From Nissolia schottii (lineage: Eukaryota > Streptophyta > Magnoliopsida > Fabales > Fabaceae), in the NCBI GenBank assembly GCA_003254905.1, contig QANU01056336.1, positions 89,860 to 153,859 of the forward strand: DNA of 64,000 nucleotides, given 5' to 3'. The translations under genes and the position numbers were made by a program. This document shows, piece by piece, positions 1 to 12,529 of the stretch (the first letter of the stretch is position 1; the number at the start of each line of letters is the position of its first letter). The notes beneath the pieces are model-generated. The model saw only the letters and a list, made by a program, of their open reading frames with translations, made no database searches and was not told the origin of the DNA.

Positions 1-1921
1 TTTTTTTTTTTTTTTGGCTTATTTCATCAAAGTGAGATTCCCTCTTTCTCACCTTTAATAATGTAAAAAAAAATGAGACTTAAAATAGTGAGATTAGAGA
101 TACTAAAAATGAGTCATTGAAGATATATGCTCTTATGACACTAGTTAGCAAAATCCAATTAATTAATGTTATCTTGAAATTCTAAAGGAACAATTAATTT
201 AAACCTTTATTTTTCTTAGGAGGCAGTGGGATTGTACGGTGAGAAGCAAGCACTTCTTTTGTAGAAGCAGAAACATAAAACCGATTTACATGTGGATGTA
301 ATTGTATAAATATTTTTTATTATAATAAAGTTTTTGAATTGCTTGGATGTGATCTATAAAAAGCACTTCTTTCTTATAAAACTACGATTAAGGGCACTCG
401 AGATGTTTGGATAGGAATAAGTTCTATAATTTATTTTGAACTAAAAATAATTTAATTACATGAATACTAAAATATTAATTTAAATAAAATATAAATATAT
501 AAATATTTAATTCAAAATAATGATCATATATAAACAAGAAATTTATATTAATACAAAATTATTATAATTAACAACAATGGTTATTAATTCTACCAAAAAT
601 TGGTAGAGACTGCTTCTTAGAAAAGTAAAAGTATAGAATTTTTTTTTGTTTTTTTTAAGAAGCATAAACAAACAATCCAAAATAAAAGTACTTTTTAGAT
701 ATAAAAGGTATTTTTCTCTTTTTAAAAAGCGAATAAACGCACCAAATGGCTTAAAAGTGGAGAGTGGATATTTTATAAAAATATTTTAAAATTTTTATTA
801 CATTGAGAGATCATAATTAATATTATATGACAAAAAAAAATTTAATTGTGATGATTCACTTTCAAAAACTTTAAAATAACAACAGAAAAATAAATTTAAG
901 CCCCTCATGTGGCACCAACATTAACTAGTCAGCACTCTAGCTCTCTCGTATTCCAAAAATTTTCCCTCTTCTAATTAACAAATAAAAATAGTCTTTCAGA
1001 TCTAAAATAATTATAAGTCTTTCCGCAAACAAAATAAGAAAAATAAATTTAAAAAATGGAAAAAGAACATAAGAGAAATAACCGTGAAAATCAACGAAGG
1101 AGAAAACAATGATTAGAGTAACGTGAGGATGACGAAGGAGGTCTTTCTCCTGCCAAACTTCTTGAGAGTCCTTCAGCAAAGGCCCCTCCCTATAGTCCTT
1201 CCTTGTTATGGCGTTGGCAGTTTGGCGCATAATCTCCTTAGTTTGCTCTCTTATCTAATGGTCACTTCCAATCTTCATCATGCCTCCTTAAATCTTCTTT
1301 TGAATTTTAACAAATCACTTTCAATTAACTTTTGGTATCTTCATCTTCTTAAATCAGCTTCAAATCTTCTAAGACATTCTTTTTTTTTTCTTCTTCTTCA
1401 AATCTTATCCAAATCTTTCCTTTTAATTTTCTCTTTATCTTTTGTCTCTTCTATCTTGAATTGGTTGATTCGATCAAAATCACAACAAAAAACATTAATA
1501 ATTTTAAAATAATAGTTAACAATTGAAACAAAATAATTATTTAGGAGATTAATTGATATGCACCAAGGTTCTGAAAATTGACTCGAACCGATCGGTCTAA
1601 CCGGTTGAATTAGGAATTGGACCCTCATCCGGTTTGGTTTGCTCCCAAAACTGCTTGATAGGAGAATAAGTGAAAACTAGAGAAAATCGGCCAAAATCAG
1701 TCAAAACTGGTAAACCAAACCGGTTCCTTATTCTTTTTTTAAATGTAATCTTTTTTAATTGTAATTTTTTTTAACTGTAAACCTTTTTAGATTTTGATGT
1801 AATACTTATATATTTTATGAAAAAAATATACTCTAACAACATTAATAACGTACAAATATTATATAAAGGGTGATTTTTATTTATTACATAACATATAAAT
1901 ATATATATATATATATAGTTC

Positions 1922-3549
1922 TGCTACATGTACACCCAATAATGATAAACCATACATACATCTGTATAATAATACAGTGGGTCCCCTCAACTAACCGTCT
2001 GCGCCACTCTCTCTCCCACTCTCAATCACGCGCTCGTGGACACACTCTCCATACAAAACCTTTCCGCTTCCAAAAATAAGGATTGCCAAAAAATTGAAAT
2101 TGTTCATCTTTCCCTCAGTCTCTTCATTCTCTTCGTTCTTTTCGATCTCGTTCTTCGTTCTCCATTCGATCTCGTCGTCTCTCTTTGCTCTGTGCAAACT
2201 TCCTCCAAAGAAAGCAACAGAAGAAGAAAGAAAGACCACAAAACTTGATTTTTTTGCATGTAACCAATACGTATTTTTGTAAATACTTCCAGTAAATATA
2301 TGAAAATTAATTTCATTTTGGCCACATAACCTGTAATGTTTCAGTTTTTGTTTTATGGATAAATTGTTGAAAGGTTAAGAATGCGATCATCATTTCTTGG
2401 AAGCTGATAGCTTCATGTATTTTGTGCTTCAAACTATGTAACTTAATTTTCTGTCAATCTTTATTTTTAGCATTTTCATAATGCAATAACTTGTCTCTAT
2501 GGCCTGTAGTTAGTACGTATGATAACCCTATCTTCTGAATAATTGGTTATGATTCAAAAATACTTTATGTGCCATATTAATGCGACAGTTGATGACTTAC
2601 AGATTTTGCTAGACTTGCAAGCCTTGTGTTGAATATGATCTGTGACTTGTGGATAATGTTTGCACATATGTCCACTTAATGTTTGTACATATGCCTACTT
2701 AAAGTTTGTACTATATCAGATTCTGCATTTTTATGCATTTGTGACTCACAAATAATGATTATATCACACCATCTAATATTTAATCATTATAGTAAATAAA
2801 AATTTAATTTGTGTCAAAAAAATTTTATAATGTTTTATGGATTATTTGTAAAAAGGTTGAGAATGTGCCAAAATGCACATCCTTATTTTTAAAAACAAAG
2901 AAATTTTTGTGTCTGTGGATAATGTTTGCACATACGTCCACTTAATATTTGCACATATATATGCCCACTTAAAGTTTGTACTATATCAGATTCTGCATTT
3001 TTATGCATTTGTGAGACACAAATAATGTTTATATCACACCATCTAATATTTAATCATTATAGTAAATAAAAATTCCATTTGTGTCAAAAAAATGTTTATA
3101 ATGTTTTGTGGATTATTTGTTGAAAGGTTGAGAATGTGCCAAAATGCCCATCTTTATTCCTATAAACAAAGACATTTTTCTTTGTCTGTGGAAGCACATA
3201 CGCCCACTTAATGTTTGCACATATGGCCACTTAAAGTTTGTATTATACCAGATTCTTTATTTTTATGCATTTGTGACACACAAATAATGATTATATCACA
3301 CAATCTAATATTTAATCATTATAGAAAATAAAAATTCAATTTGTATCAAAAAATTATAGTGTTTTATGGATTATTTGTTGAAATGTTAAGAATGTGCCAA
3401 AATACACATCATCTCCCTCAACAAAAACATTTCTGTGGCCTTGTGGATAATGTTTGCACATATGTCTACTTAATGTTTGCGTTTATGCCCATATAAAGTT
3501 TGTAAAATTTATTTTATGCGTTGTAAAACTTCAAAACACTGTAGTTTCT
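1922..3549. mobile_element. TIR DNA element with internal tandem repeats, right end lost
   Basis: It starts with TGCTACATGTACACCCAATA, the same terminus as the complete copy at 12530-14317. The right terminus is missing because sequence identity stops at 3549, where a different transposon end begins. The C/T-rich stretch at about 2000-2220 resembles a gene leader, but no protein can be supported. The superfamily is not clear. Confidence 0.6.
2650..3443. repeat. Tandem repeat of about 268 bp, three units plus a partial
   Basis: Units start at about 2650, 2918 and 3187, with a partial one from about 3444. Each opens with GTGGATAATGTTTGCACATA or a close variant. Each also contains a GCACATATG-CCACTTAAAGTTTGTA stretch and an ATCTAATATTTAATCATTATAG core. 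The paralogous locus 13256-13783 has only two full units. Confidence 0.85.
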
Positions 3550-3780
3550 CTCTTTTTTTTTTAAAAAAAAAGGGGTCGGGTCGGGTCGGGTCATGGGTCA
3601 GGATTGGGTTTTGGGTTATGCCACGTGGCGCACCGCGTCAGCGCCACGTCAGCCCAGTCAACCCTCACCCACCCCAGGGACTAAAACCTAATTTTACGAT
3701 TTTTCAGGGACTAAAACTTTTATGCAGGGACTAAAATCAAACTTTCTAATTTTACAGGGACTAAAAACATAATTAACGCT
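3550..3780. mobile_element. Solo end of a Mutator-like element (same family as 34726-36035)
   Basis: It contains GGGTCGGGTCGGGTC, then GGGTTATGCCACGTGGC, then repeats of CAGGGACTAAAA, and ends in CTAAAAACATAATTAAC. This order matches the right terminal inverted repeat of the complete element in the pyruvate kinase intron. No partner left end is visible, so it is a fragment sitting at the breakpoint of duplication A. Confidence 0.65.
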
Positions 3781-4708
3781 TTAATTTATTACATAATCTT
3801 TTTACGTCATTCTTACATTTTTTTTGTAATTACGTGTCATTTTTACAAAATATCATTTTATGTATATATATTTATTTAGTAAATTCATTTTATCATTTAT
3901 GTATCTTTTATATCCAACCCCAAACAGTAAACCATTATTAGACCCGATTTTGAGTGGTGGGTGGGTCATGATTTGGAATGAATTTGAGTCGGATGTGTTT
4001 ATTTTACTCACATGACAATGCTATGTGGTACTTTGTTAATCACGCCAGTAATTAATAGAGTTTCACTAACAACATAAACTAAAATTACACAGTTCTACTA
4101 ACGGCATAAACTAAAATCATGTAGTCCAACTAATTGTAGAGACTAAACTAAGTAATTTTTGTTATGTTTTGACCAAAATAAAAAAAATAAAAAATTAGAA
4201 ACCTAAAACAAATTTTGAACTTGTTGGTACCTAAAACATGTTTAAGCTTAGATTAAAAGACTAAATTACCATTTTAAAAAAATGATTGACTAATTAACAG
4301 GTGAAGAGAGACAATTGTCGACAAAAATCGGCGATTGCACTAAATAGTGCAAGGCTACAAGTGATGAGAGAGAGATCAAGTACTAAAATTGACTTGCGAA
4401 TGCAATGCAAGTAGAAATTAAAATTAAATAATTTAACTGCAAAGAAAGTAAAAAAAAAATATACAAAAATAGAGTATGGTGGTTGAGAGGTGAGATAGGA
4501 CACTAAAAAACCTATTTTGCACGCCAGATTATATCAGATTGGATAAATTTATTCAGTTTATTATTAGTTTATCTAGTATTTGGCGCGCATACCAGATTGA
4601 ATATCTATTTAAAATTTTTTTATCCATCATATCATTTTAATGGATAAGTTAATCTAGCCTATAAAGGTGAGATTAAACTTGATAAAGATGCGATGAATAA
4701 GAGATCAT
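3781..4708. other. AT-rich intergenic DNA, no gene seen
   Basis: No homologous reading frame or RNA gene is visible. Stretches such as 4060-4280 (actaaaatt and actaaact runs) look like old transposon end sequence but cannot be assigned. Confidence 0.5.
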
Positions 4709-4710
4709 GA

Positions 4711-4753
<43 letters not shown>
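4709..4753. repeat. (AAT)n microsatellite
   Basis: About fifteen AAT units run uninterrupted and end in ATTAATCAT. Confidence 0.95.
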
Positions 4754-4788
4754 TTAATCATACTACGAATAATAATAAAATAGTACGC

Positions 4789-5630
4789 TACAAAAAAAAT
4801 ATGGATTAGCAACAAAATTTAGTGAGGGAAAATTTTTCTTGTTAATCCCTCATTGATGAGCGAGCAAAATATAGACCTGTAGCAAAAAATTGAAAAACGA
4901 GGAGCAAAAAGTTCAGCAAATAATTAGCATGGAATAGTAAGGACATGATCTTTCACAACATATAATTCATAGCTAAAGCTTTTAGCGAGAGACAAATCCC
5001 TTATTACTCTCTCGCAAAAGATTAAAATGCGTACAAGGAGGGACAATTCCCTCGCTAATCCCTCATAATCTCTCAACATAATTGAGCGAGAGAAACTTCT
5101 CTATCTAATCCATCACTACTCTTTTCAATGAAGCGAAACCTTATCTATCCCTTTTAGCAAGAAATTAATCCATTGTTGATCTCTTGCTAACTTTTAGCAT
5201 TTTACTTTTCTTATTAGTGAGGAATTATATATTTCCTTGTAAATTCCTCACAACCTATCAATATAATTTAGCGACAAAAAATGTAATCGCTCTTCCCTCG
5301 CAAAACACTCAATATAAACTAAAATTTTCACTTCCCTTCTATAGAGGGATGCTTTTGTCGCTTATCAATCACTACATTTTTAACATTTTACTTTTCTATT
5401 TAACGAGAGAATATGTCATTACTAATTCCTTACAATTTTCTTCAACTACACTAAATTATTCACTCCCCTTTTAGCTAGGGATAAATCTCTTGCTAATGGC
5501 TTGCTAAACTTTTAACATTTCACATTTTTATTTAGCAATGAGTTGTTCCCTCACTAATCCCTCACGATTTTAGTTTTAGTGAGGGATAAATCTCTTGCAA
5601 ATTTCTCGGCAAACGTCAAGGTTAATAAAA
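4789..5630. mobile_element. CACTA-like subterminal repeat region (fragment)
   Basis: It begins with GCTACAAAAAAAATATGG, similar to a decayed CACTACAA-type terminus. It is followed by many short direct and inverted copies of GCGAGGGA / TCCCTCGCTAA, for example near 4833, 4985, 5045, 5140, 5285, 5475 and 5545. Such arrays are typical of subterminal regions of En/Spm elements. No transposase and no matching far end are seen. Confidence 0.4.
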
Positions 5631-5939
5631 TCAAATTGGATATCAAATGGGTCAATACACTAGTTCAAAGATTCACTAGTTCAATCGTTTTAACCGAGGT
5701 CAACTAGAGTGTAATAAAAAATATATATTTTATATAAATATGCATACATATAATTAATATATGCTACAAAGTAAATAAAAAATGATTAGATAATATAAAT
5801 TTATATACTTATCATTACTTAACACTTGGTTTGGTAATATTGTGGCTTTCTAAAAGTCGTTGAGCTCTTTAAATTCTTTAAAACCTACTTTTGAAAAGTT
5901 ATATTAATATTGTTTGGTAAAATAATATAAAAGTGACTC

Positions 5940-6663
5940 TCAAAATCAATTAAATTATTCAAATAAATTATAAAAGTATATGAAAACTATACAAGCCATA
6001 ACTCAATATTGGAGAGTTATGAAAAGTGTTACCTAATTTAATTTAATTTAATGCAAGGGGTAAAAGTATTACAAATTAATTAATGTTGTCTTGAAATTCA
6101 AAAATGTAGAACATTTTTTTCCTAAAGAAGCTATGACTTTGAAATAGAGGGAGAGAGAGTGTATATATTTTAAAAAAATTAAGATTCTTAAGTTTTTAAT
6201 ACATTAACAACTTTAAAATAACAATGGAAAAATAAGTTGCACCCCTCATGTGGCAGCGGTATTAACTAGTTAGATTCTTGCTCTTTACTATACCACAAAG
6301 TTTTCCTCTTTCTAATTAACAAATTAAAATACTCCCTCGGGTTTAAAATAATTATAAATCTTAATGCTAACGACAGAAGAAAATTAAGTTGGAAAAATGA
6401 AGAAAGAACATAATCAATGAAGGAGAAAACAAGGACTGGAGTGGCATGAGGATGAAAATAGAGTTCTTCCTCCACCCAACTTCCTTGAGAATCCATGAGC
6501 AGTGAGCACAAGTCTCTCTCTAGTGAAAGCTACCATGTGTTGGAGCACATGTCATGGTATCCCTTTTCACTATGAAAAATATCTTTTTAATTTACACTAT
6601 TCCCTCAGATTTTATTATTTATTTTGTTTTTTCCTCGTCCTATAAAAATTTATTATTTACACA
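5940..6663. repeat. Segment B: AOS-upstream module, first copy
   Basis: It aligns from AAAATCAATTAAATT onward with 14577-15297, sharing the TTGGAGAGTTATGAA motif, the GAGAGAGAGTGTATATATT block and the start-codon region. Its part 6070-6510 also aligns with A (about 160-1130) and A' (about 10680-11650), so the same ancestral flank occurs four times. It is probably an old promoter or 5' flank of a CYP74 gene. The ancestral function is inferred from what follows it. Confidence 0.75.
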
Positions 6664-6876
6664 ATGAACTCTATAAGTATGGGCAAAATGACCAAAACAC
6701 CATTATCTTTATCTCTTCTCCATCTCCTCCTCCCTTTCTCTCAAACACCAACTACAACAACAACCGCCGCCGCCGCCCTCCCTAATTCCCCTTTCCCATC
6801 ACCACTCGTCTCCCTAAGAGAAATCTTCTTGTTGCTTTTTCTGGTTCTGGTTCTGGTTTTGGTTTGCCATAGTTAG
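6664..6876 (+). pseudogene. Allene oxide synthase-like 5' remnant (CYP74A), truncated
   Basis: The frame opens with a Met and a Leu/Ser/Thr-rich plastid-targeting-like stretch that parallels the AOS pseudogene at 15298 (shared GKMTKTPLSLSLL). It continues to SPLVSLREI, where active CYP74 proteins go on to a PGDYG-type motif. Here the homology ends and a Leu/Val run to a stop follows. It is therefore only the first 50 or so codons of an AOS-type gene, about a tenth of the normal 480-530 residues, without oxygenase core or haem-binding Cys. The family call rests mainly on the better preserved sister copy. Confidence 0.5.
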
Positions 6877-7262
6877 CTCTCTCCAATGAAAGAAAATGGG
6901 AAATTGTTTCTTACAGTGAAAGTGTGAATTGCTGATCAGTTTAAGAAGAAACACCAAACACATGAACTATGTAGGCTTAGAGGCAAATCAAGGATAGTAG
7001 TAGCAGCAACTAGCGTGTGAGGAAGAGCGGTTATAAGTCTGAGAAAATCTTAACTGCTTTCTCATTTTGAAATTTTATTGAAGACTCATAATGGATGGAA
7101 TTAGACACAGAAATTTAAATTGGGCCCGATTTTAAACAACTCTTAAAAAAACTTGATTTTAATTCATATCAAATTCGGGTTTAGTATCGGGTCACCTATC
7201 CTGGCCCGTATACACTACAATATTATGCATTTCTTATTTTCTTTCTTTCCTATTCCATAGCC
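6877..7262. other. Non-coding stretch after the AOS remnant
   Basis: No homology to a gene is visible. From about 7085 it passes into repeat DNA with GGCCCG and GGGTC motifs. Confidence 0.4.
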
Positions 7263-7398
7263 CATGTCTATTTTGGTGTCTATTGTAGTTAAATCATGTC
7301 TATTTCGTTGTCTATTTCTTAAACCATGTCTATTTTGGTGTCTACCGTAGTTAAACCATGTCTACTTCGGTGTGTAGAAATCTATTGTAGTACACTTT
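7263..7398. repeat. Minisatellite of about 31 bp, four imperfect units
   Basis: Four copies of a unit starting CATGTCTATTTTGGTGTCTA follow head to tail, with TTGTAGTTAAA or TTCTTAAAC spacers. Confidence 0.7.
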
Positions 7399-7770
7399 TT
7401 TTTTTTTTTGTTTATGTTCCACTAAAATTATGGAATTTTGAATGGGAATGCTAAGATTATAAGTTTTATGTCATTTTGTTGTAATGTTTGAAATTAATGA
7501 GTATTTAGTTAGAAAATATAATGTTTAGTTTGCAATTTTTTAACTTTATTTTTTAATAGATGTTATTTTTTATTTTGAAGTTATTTTTTATTTTGAAGTT
7601 TGAAATAGCTTTGGCTCGTTTTGGCCCATTTTTGGCTCGATCCAAATCCAAGTTTTAACTCCGTCCAAAGATGATCGGGTCTATCGGGTTTAAGGTCGGG
7701 TCCGAGTTTTCAACATTAGCCCGGTCTAAATATAGGATCGGGTTTGAGTAAAGGTCAACCCGATCCATGA
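7399..7770. repeat. Dispersed GGGTCGGG / GGTTTGAG-type repeat
   Basis: After AT-rich sequence, 7615-7770 carries clustered CGGGTCTATCGGGTTTAAGG and GGATCGGGTTTGAG motifs. These are typical of high-copy plant intergenic repeats. The reading frame across it on the minus strand is incidental. Confidence 0.4.
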
Positions 7771-7830
7771 GCATCCCTGCGATATATAATTTGATATTAA
7801 ATATGTTTTTATTTATGCAATAATATGATA

Positions 7831-8193
7831 TTAAGACGTACTCCATGATATTAATATGTTCTTCGCCATCACCCCGAAGAATTGAATAATGTTCGGGTGG
7901 CGGACATGACGGAGGATCGAGATCTCGCGCTTTGTGTGTGCCACTAGCCCTCCCTTCAGGATCTTCTCCTTGTTGATTACCTTGATTGCCACCCATTCTC
8001 CTCTCTTCACATTCTTCACGCAGTACACCTTCGCCAAGGTTTTGTGGCCGAGGAGCTTGTCGATCTCGAAGTGGCCCAGGAGGAGGTCGTTCGACGCTAA
8101 TGTGTCCTTTAGGCTGCTGCCTCCACCGATGAAATGAGGGAGACGAGTGGTGAGGGAAAGGGGAATTAAGGAGGGCATTTTAATCTTTTTCAC
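7831..8193 (-). pseudogene. CBL-interacting protein kinase (CIPK/SnRK3) N-terminal fragment
   Basis: The frame encodes the start of a CIPK kinase domain: LLGHFEIDKLLGHKTLAKVY, then VAIKVINKEKILKGGLVAH (with the ATP-anchoring Lys), then KREISILRHVRHPNI. In active CIPKs the P-loop reads LGHGTFAKVY; here a Gly has become Lys and the Phe is Leu. After VMA the frame shifts: the expected MEYV of the hinge region appears in another frame at about 7850-7870, then homology stops. The catalytic loop, activation segment, NAF motif and PPI domain are absent. Full CIPKs have about 430-470 residues and these plant genes are often intronless. It is a truncated, frameshifted copy and no function is expected. 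Confidence 0.8.
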
Positions 8194-9111
8194 CTAGCGA
8201 AGGACCTTTTTTTGCAAATATTCAATTTTTGTAAGTTGGAGCACAATGAAATAAATCATAAAATATATGTCATGACTATAATTTTAAAAGTTCAAATTCA
8301 AGGAGAAGTAAGGTACCATAGCATGTGCCCCAACACATGAGACAACATGATAGCCTCGACAAGTAGGAAAGTGTAATTGAAGTTCTGGGTGTCACAATTA
8401 ATAGTGAAAAGAACAGCACAGTGGAAATAGAAAGGAGGGGGAAAGCCATATTCGGAAACGCATAAAAGGGGTGGCAGATGCAGAGATGCTGAGCGCACAT
8501 CGCTGAGTAGAGAGCGACTGCCACCCAAAACAATGAAGCGATAAATGTAAATAAAATTAAATGCTGGTTCCAATTTCGATCAATCATCACATCGGTGATA
8601 GAAAGAATGAACCAACCAACCAAAAAATATGGAAATGGTAAATGCCGTATATTGCAGCGAAGCTTTAATAGACAACGAGTTCTGAGCAAAACGACACACA
8701 ACTACAGCTAACTAAGCTAAGCTCGGTAGTAGTAGAAGAAGAAATAAAAATTTTTTTTAAAAAAAATTAGGGAATGAATTCAGCTTCGCTCGCTACAACC
8801 CACAGAGAGTAAAGGCACCACCGTCCCAAAAACTTCCACAACCACCGACCCACTCTTCTTCTACCACCCTTCGTTGTTTTTTTCTTTTTTCGTTTTAAAT
8901 TCAAACAGGGTTTACCAAAAACAATAATAATTGTATAATAAAAAGATAAATTAAAACAAAAAAGCTAACTAACATTTTTTTTTTATTGACAAAAGATTGG
9001 TCGAGTAGTAAGTAAATTGCATAAATTTCAATTCGAGACATTGGTTTGAAAAAAAAAATTAGATTAATCAGTTTCACTAATAGCGAAATTCACAGTAGAA
9101 CCTGGTAGGAG
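8194..9111. other. Unassigned region upstream of the CIPK fragment
   Basis: A 141-residue hydrophobic frame (8276-8701, minus) has no similarity that I recognise and lacks coding character. 8990-9060 carries TGGTCGAGTAGTAAG followed about 25 bases later by TTCAATTCGAGAC, resembling the A and B boxes of a tRNA-derived SINE, but no complete SINE can be delimited. The rest is low-complexity DNA. Confidence 0.35.
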
Positions 9112-9560
9112 TGTATGTTGAAAGCTTAATTTTCTGTACTCTCGTCGTTTTATATATCCGTTTTTACAGCTTTCAAATCCTCAAGGGATTCAATTGTAGT
9201 ATAGTCGGGTATAATCGTATCCACAGGGAGTTGAATAAAAGCCGTTTTTGAGTTTGTTAATTAAACAATGGAGCGAATGGTTTGTAATTTGATTTTAAGA
9301 CAAAAACAAGAAAAGAAAATAAATACAAGATAAAATGACAACAAATTAGAGGTAGATTAGGAAGCTTGTTGGGTTTTGATTCACATTACAGTTTCTTGTA
9401 TTCATAAACTTAATGCAGAAGAATTATCTTTCCTTTCATTTCTCACCATCAGTTCTTATTTTAAGCACCTTTTTCAAGCATGAAGAGATTATTAGGTTTC
9501 CTTTATTGTTCTGCAATTTCTTGCACAAATTAACAAAGTAAACCAATGTTATTCCAAATA
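9112..9560 (+). repeat. Dispersed repeat, inverted partner of 49300-49795
   Basis: The core GTATAATCGTATCCACAGGG, preceded by TACTCTCGTC and ACAGCTTTCA, also occurs at about 49670-49795 on the other strand in the same order. It opens with TGTTGAAAGCTT, an LTR-like TG start. No coding capacity is seen. It is probably a non-autonomous retroelement or similar. Confidence 0.55.
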
Positions 9561-9585
9561 TTAAAACGACTACTAACCATAATCA

Positions 9586-9680
9586 GAGACTTATAAAAAT
9601 ATATGAAAGACTGTACAAGCAATAACTCTAATCAGAGACTTATAAAAAATGTTACCTCTACAAATTAATTATGGTTTTGC
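9586..9680. repeat. Short partial copy of segment B
   Basis: ATAAAAATATATGAA, CTGTACAAGCAATAACTCTA and AATGTTACCT followed by ACAAATTAATTA keep the order seen at 14605-14715. It is a further fragment of the repeated AOS flank. Confidence 0.5.
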
Positions 9681-9848
9681 TAAACAATGCCTTTAAAACA
9701 TTTATTAAAGATGTCAAAATAAGAAGTTTTATGGTTACAAAACATTTAATGTTATTGAAAACATATAAATGTACTTTTTTCAATACAAAGTTTATATTTT
9801 TTATTTTCTTAACAAATGCCCTTAGAATATCCCTAGTAGATGTTCTCT

Positions 9849-10275
9849 TAGAGCATTTCTAATGGGCGCCCCCGTAAGAGTTTATACTTTGGCCTCACTC
9901 TTACTACATTGACGTCTCATTATTGATGCATCATAAAGAGAAAAATGTCTCAAAAGTGTCCATCTTCTCTTCAGTGGAAGGAACTAACTTTGGTCTCAAC
10001 TATAACCTCACATTAAATAAGTTTTTCAATTATTCTGCTTTTATATATAAAATAAAAAAAGAGATGCAAAAGATTCTAATATAACACATGTCATATAACT
10101 ATTAGTAAAAATAAGGTGATATGAGTCCTTGCTTAAAAAAACACTAGCTACTCTTTTTTTTTCTAACCTCATCAGAGTGAGACTCCCTCTTTCCCACCTC
10201 TCATGATGTGAAAAAAAGTAGGATTAAGAAAATGTGAGACTAAGTACTCTAAAAATGAGCCATTAGATATACTCT
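9849..10275. mobile_element. MITE, first of a tandem pair
   Basis: It starts TAGAGCATTTCTAATGGG and ends ATGAGCCATTAGATATACTCTA. These ends are imperfect inverted repeats of each other. There is no coding capacity, and the internal sequence matches the following copy (TTATAAAAAACAAAAGTATCTCAAAAGTGT-type block and a GTGAGACTCCCTCTTTC block). Confidence 0.6.
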
Positions 10276-10655
10276 AAAGAGCCCTCATTTTAGCTCTACC
10301 ATTGCTATATTGATGTCACATCATTGGTGTATTATAAAAAACAAAAGTATCTCAAAAGTGTAATTTTTCTCCAATAGAATGCACTTTCTTAATTTGGTCC
10401 CAATTATGACATTCAATATAGGTTTTCTAAGTATGTTTAAAAAAAAGAGCGTAAAAGGTTGTCACATGACAAATGTCATGTAGCTATCGGTGGAATGCAA
10501 GGTGAGATGAGTCCCCCCTTGGAGAGACTTGCTCCTTTTTTCTGCTCAATTCATCAAAGTGAGATTCCCTCTTTCTCAGCCTTTAATAATGTGAAAAAAG
10601 TGAGACTTAAAATAGTGAGATTAGAGATACTAAAAATGAGTCATTGAAGATGCTT
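10276..10655. mobile_element. MITE, second of a tandem pair
   Basis: It begins AAAGAGCCCTCATTTTAGCTC directly at the end of the first copy and ends near ATGAGTCATTGAAGATGC. Its right half is the part that segments A and A' share, so the MITE was present before the large duplication. Confidence 0.55.
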
Positions 10656-12276
10656 TTATGACACTAGTTAGTAAAATCTAATTAATTAATGTTGTCTTGA
10701 AATTCTAGAGGAACAATTAATTTAAACCTTTATTTTTCTCAGGAGGCAGTGGGCTTGTACGGTGAGAAGTAAGCACTTGTTTTGTAGAAGCAGAAGCATA
10801 AAACCGATTTACATGTGGATGTAATTGTATAAATATTTTTTATTATAATAAAGTTTTTGAATTGTTTGGATGTGGTCCATAAAAAGTACTTCTTTCTTAT
10901 AAAACTACGATTAAAGACACTCGAGATGTTTGGATAGGAATAAGTTCTATAATTTATTTTCAACTAAAAATAATTTAATTACATGAATACTAAAATATTA
11001 ATTTAAATACAATAAAAATATATTAATATTTAATTCAAAATAATGATCATATATAAACAAGAAATTTATATTAATATAAAATTATTATAATTAACAACAA
11101 TGGTTATTAATTCTACCAAAAATTGGTAGAGACTGCTCTTAGAAAAGTAGACAAATAGATTATTTTTTGTTTTTCTTTGTTTGATGAAGCATAAACAAAC
11201 AATCCAAAATAAAAGTACTTTTTAATATAAAAGGTATTTTTCTCTTTTTAAAGAGCGAATAAACACACCAAATGGCTTAAAAGTGAAGAGTGAATATTTT
11301 ATAAAAATATTTTAAAATTTTTATTACATTGAGAGATCATAATTAATAATATATGACAAAAAATTTAATTGTAATGATTCACTCTCAAAAACTTTAAAAT
11401 AACAACAGAAAAATAAAATTAAGCCCCTCATGTGGCACCAACATTAACTAGTCAGCACTCTAGCTCTCTCGTATTCCAAAAATTTTCCCTCTTCTAATTA
11501 ACAAATAAAAATAGTCTTTCAGATCTAAAATAATTATAAGTCTTTCCGCAAACAAAATAAGAAAAATAAATTTAAAAAATGGAAAAAGAACATAAGAGAA
11601 ATAACCGTGAAAATCAACGAAGGAGAAAACAATGATTAGAGTAACATGAGGATGACGAAGGAGGTCTTTCTCCTGCCAAACTTCTTGAGAATCCTTCAGC
11701 AAAGGCCCCTCCCTATAGTCCTTCCTTGTTATGGCGTTGGCAGTTTGGCGCATAATCTCCTTAGTTTGCTCTCTTATCTAATGGTCACTTCCAATCTTCA
11801 TCATGCCTCCTTAAATCTTCTTTTGAATTTTAACAAATCACTTTCAATTAACTTTTGGTATCTTCATCTTCTTAAATCAGCTTCAAATCTGCTAAGACAT
11901 TCTTTTTTTTTTTCTTCTTCTTCAAATCTTATCCAAATCTTTCCTTTTAATTTTCTCTTTATCTTTGGTCTTTTCTATCTTGAATTGGTTGATTCGACCA
12001 AAATCACAACAAAAAACATTAATAATTTTAAAATAATAGTTAACAATTGAAACAAAATAATTATTTAGGAGATTAATTGATATGCACCAAGGTTCTGAAA
12101 ATTGACTCGAACCGACCGGTCTAACCGGTTGAATTAGGAATTGGACCCTCATCCGGTTTGGTTTGCTCCCAAAACAGCTTGATAGGAGAATAAGTAAAAA
12201 ATAGAGAAAATCGTCCAAAATCAGTCAAAACTGGTGAACCAAACCGGTTCCTTATTCTTTTTTTTTAACTGTAATT

Positions 12277-12277
12277 N
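12277..12277. other. Single-N join with duplicated flanks (probable assembly artefact)
   Basis: The sequence CCAAACCGGTTCCTTATTC plus a T-run and AACTGTAATT lies immediately left of the N (about 12239-12276) and is repeated immediately right of it (12278-12315). Copy A (about 1714-1760) has the sequence once. This suggests two contig ends were abutted with their overlap left unmerged. Confidence 0.8.
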
Positions 12278-12529
12278 CCAAACCGGTTCCTTATTCTTTT
12301 TTTTTTAACTGTAATTTTTTTAATTGTAATTTTTTTTAACTGTAAACTTTTTTAGATTTTGATGTAATACTTATATATTTTATTAAAAAATATACTCTAA
12401 CAACATTAATAATGTACAAATATTATATAAAAGGTGATTTTTATTTATTACATAACATATAAATAACATAAATAATCTTTTAGATACACACACGTATAAA
12501 TAATATATATATATATACACACACAGTTC

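Larger units (their letters stand above)
1..3549. repeat. Segmental duplication, copy A
   Basis: This stretch is nearly identical, with scattered substitutions and small indels, to 10533-13889 in the same orientation. It begins before the window and ends sharply near 3549, where a Mutator-like end starts. In order it holds the tail of a MITE (to about 131), an AT-rich module shared with segment B (about 160-1200), a dispersed AACCGGTT-type repeat (about 1555-1735) and most of a TIR element (1922-3549). The identical 97-residue frames at 937-1230 and 11460-11753 are by-products of the duplication. They have biased composition, match nothing I know, and I do not call them genes. Confidence 0.9.
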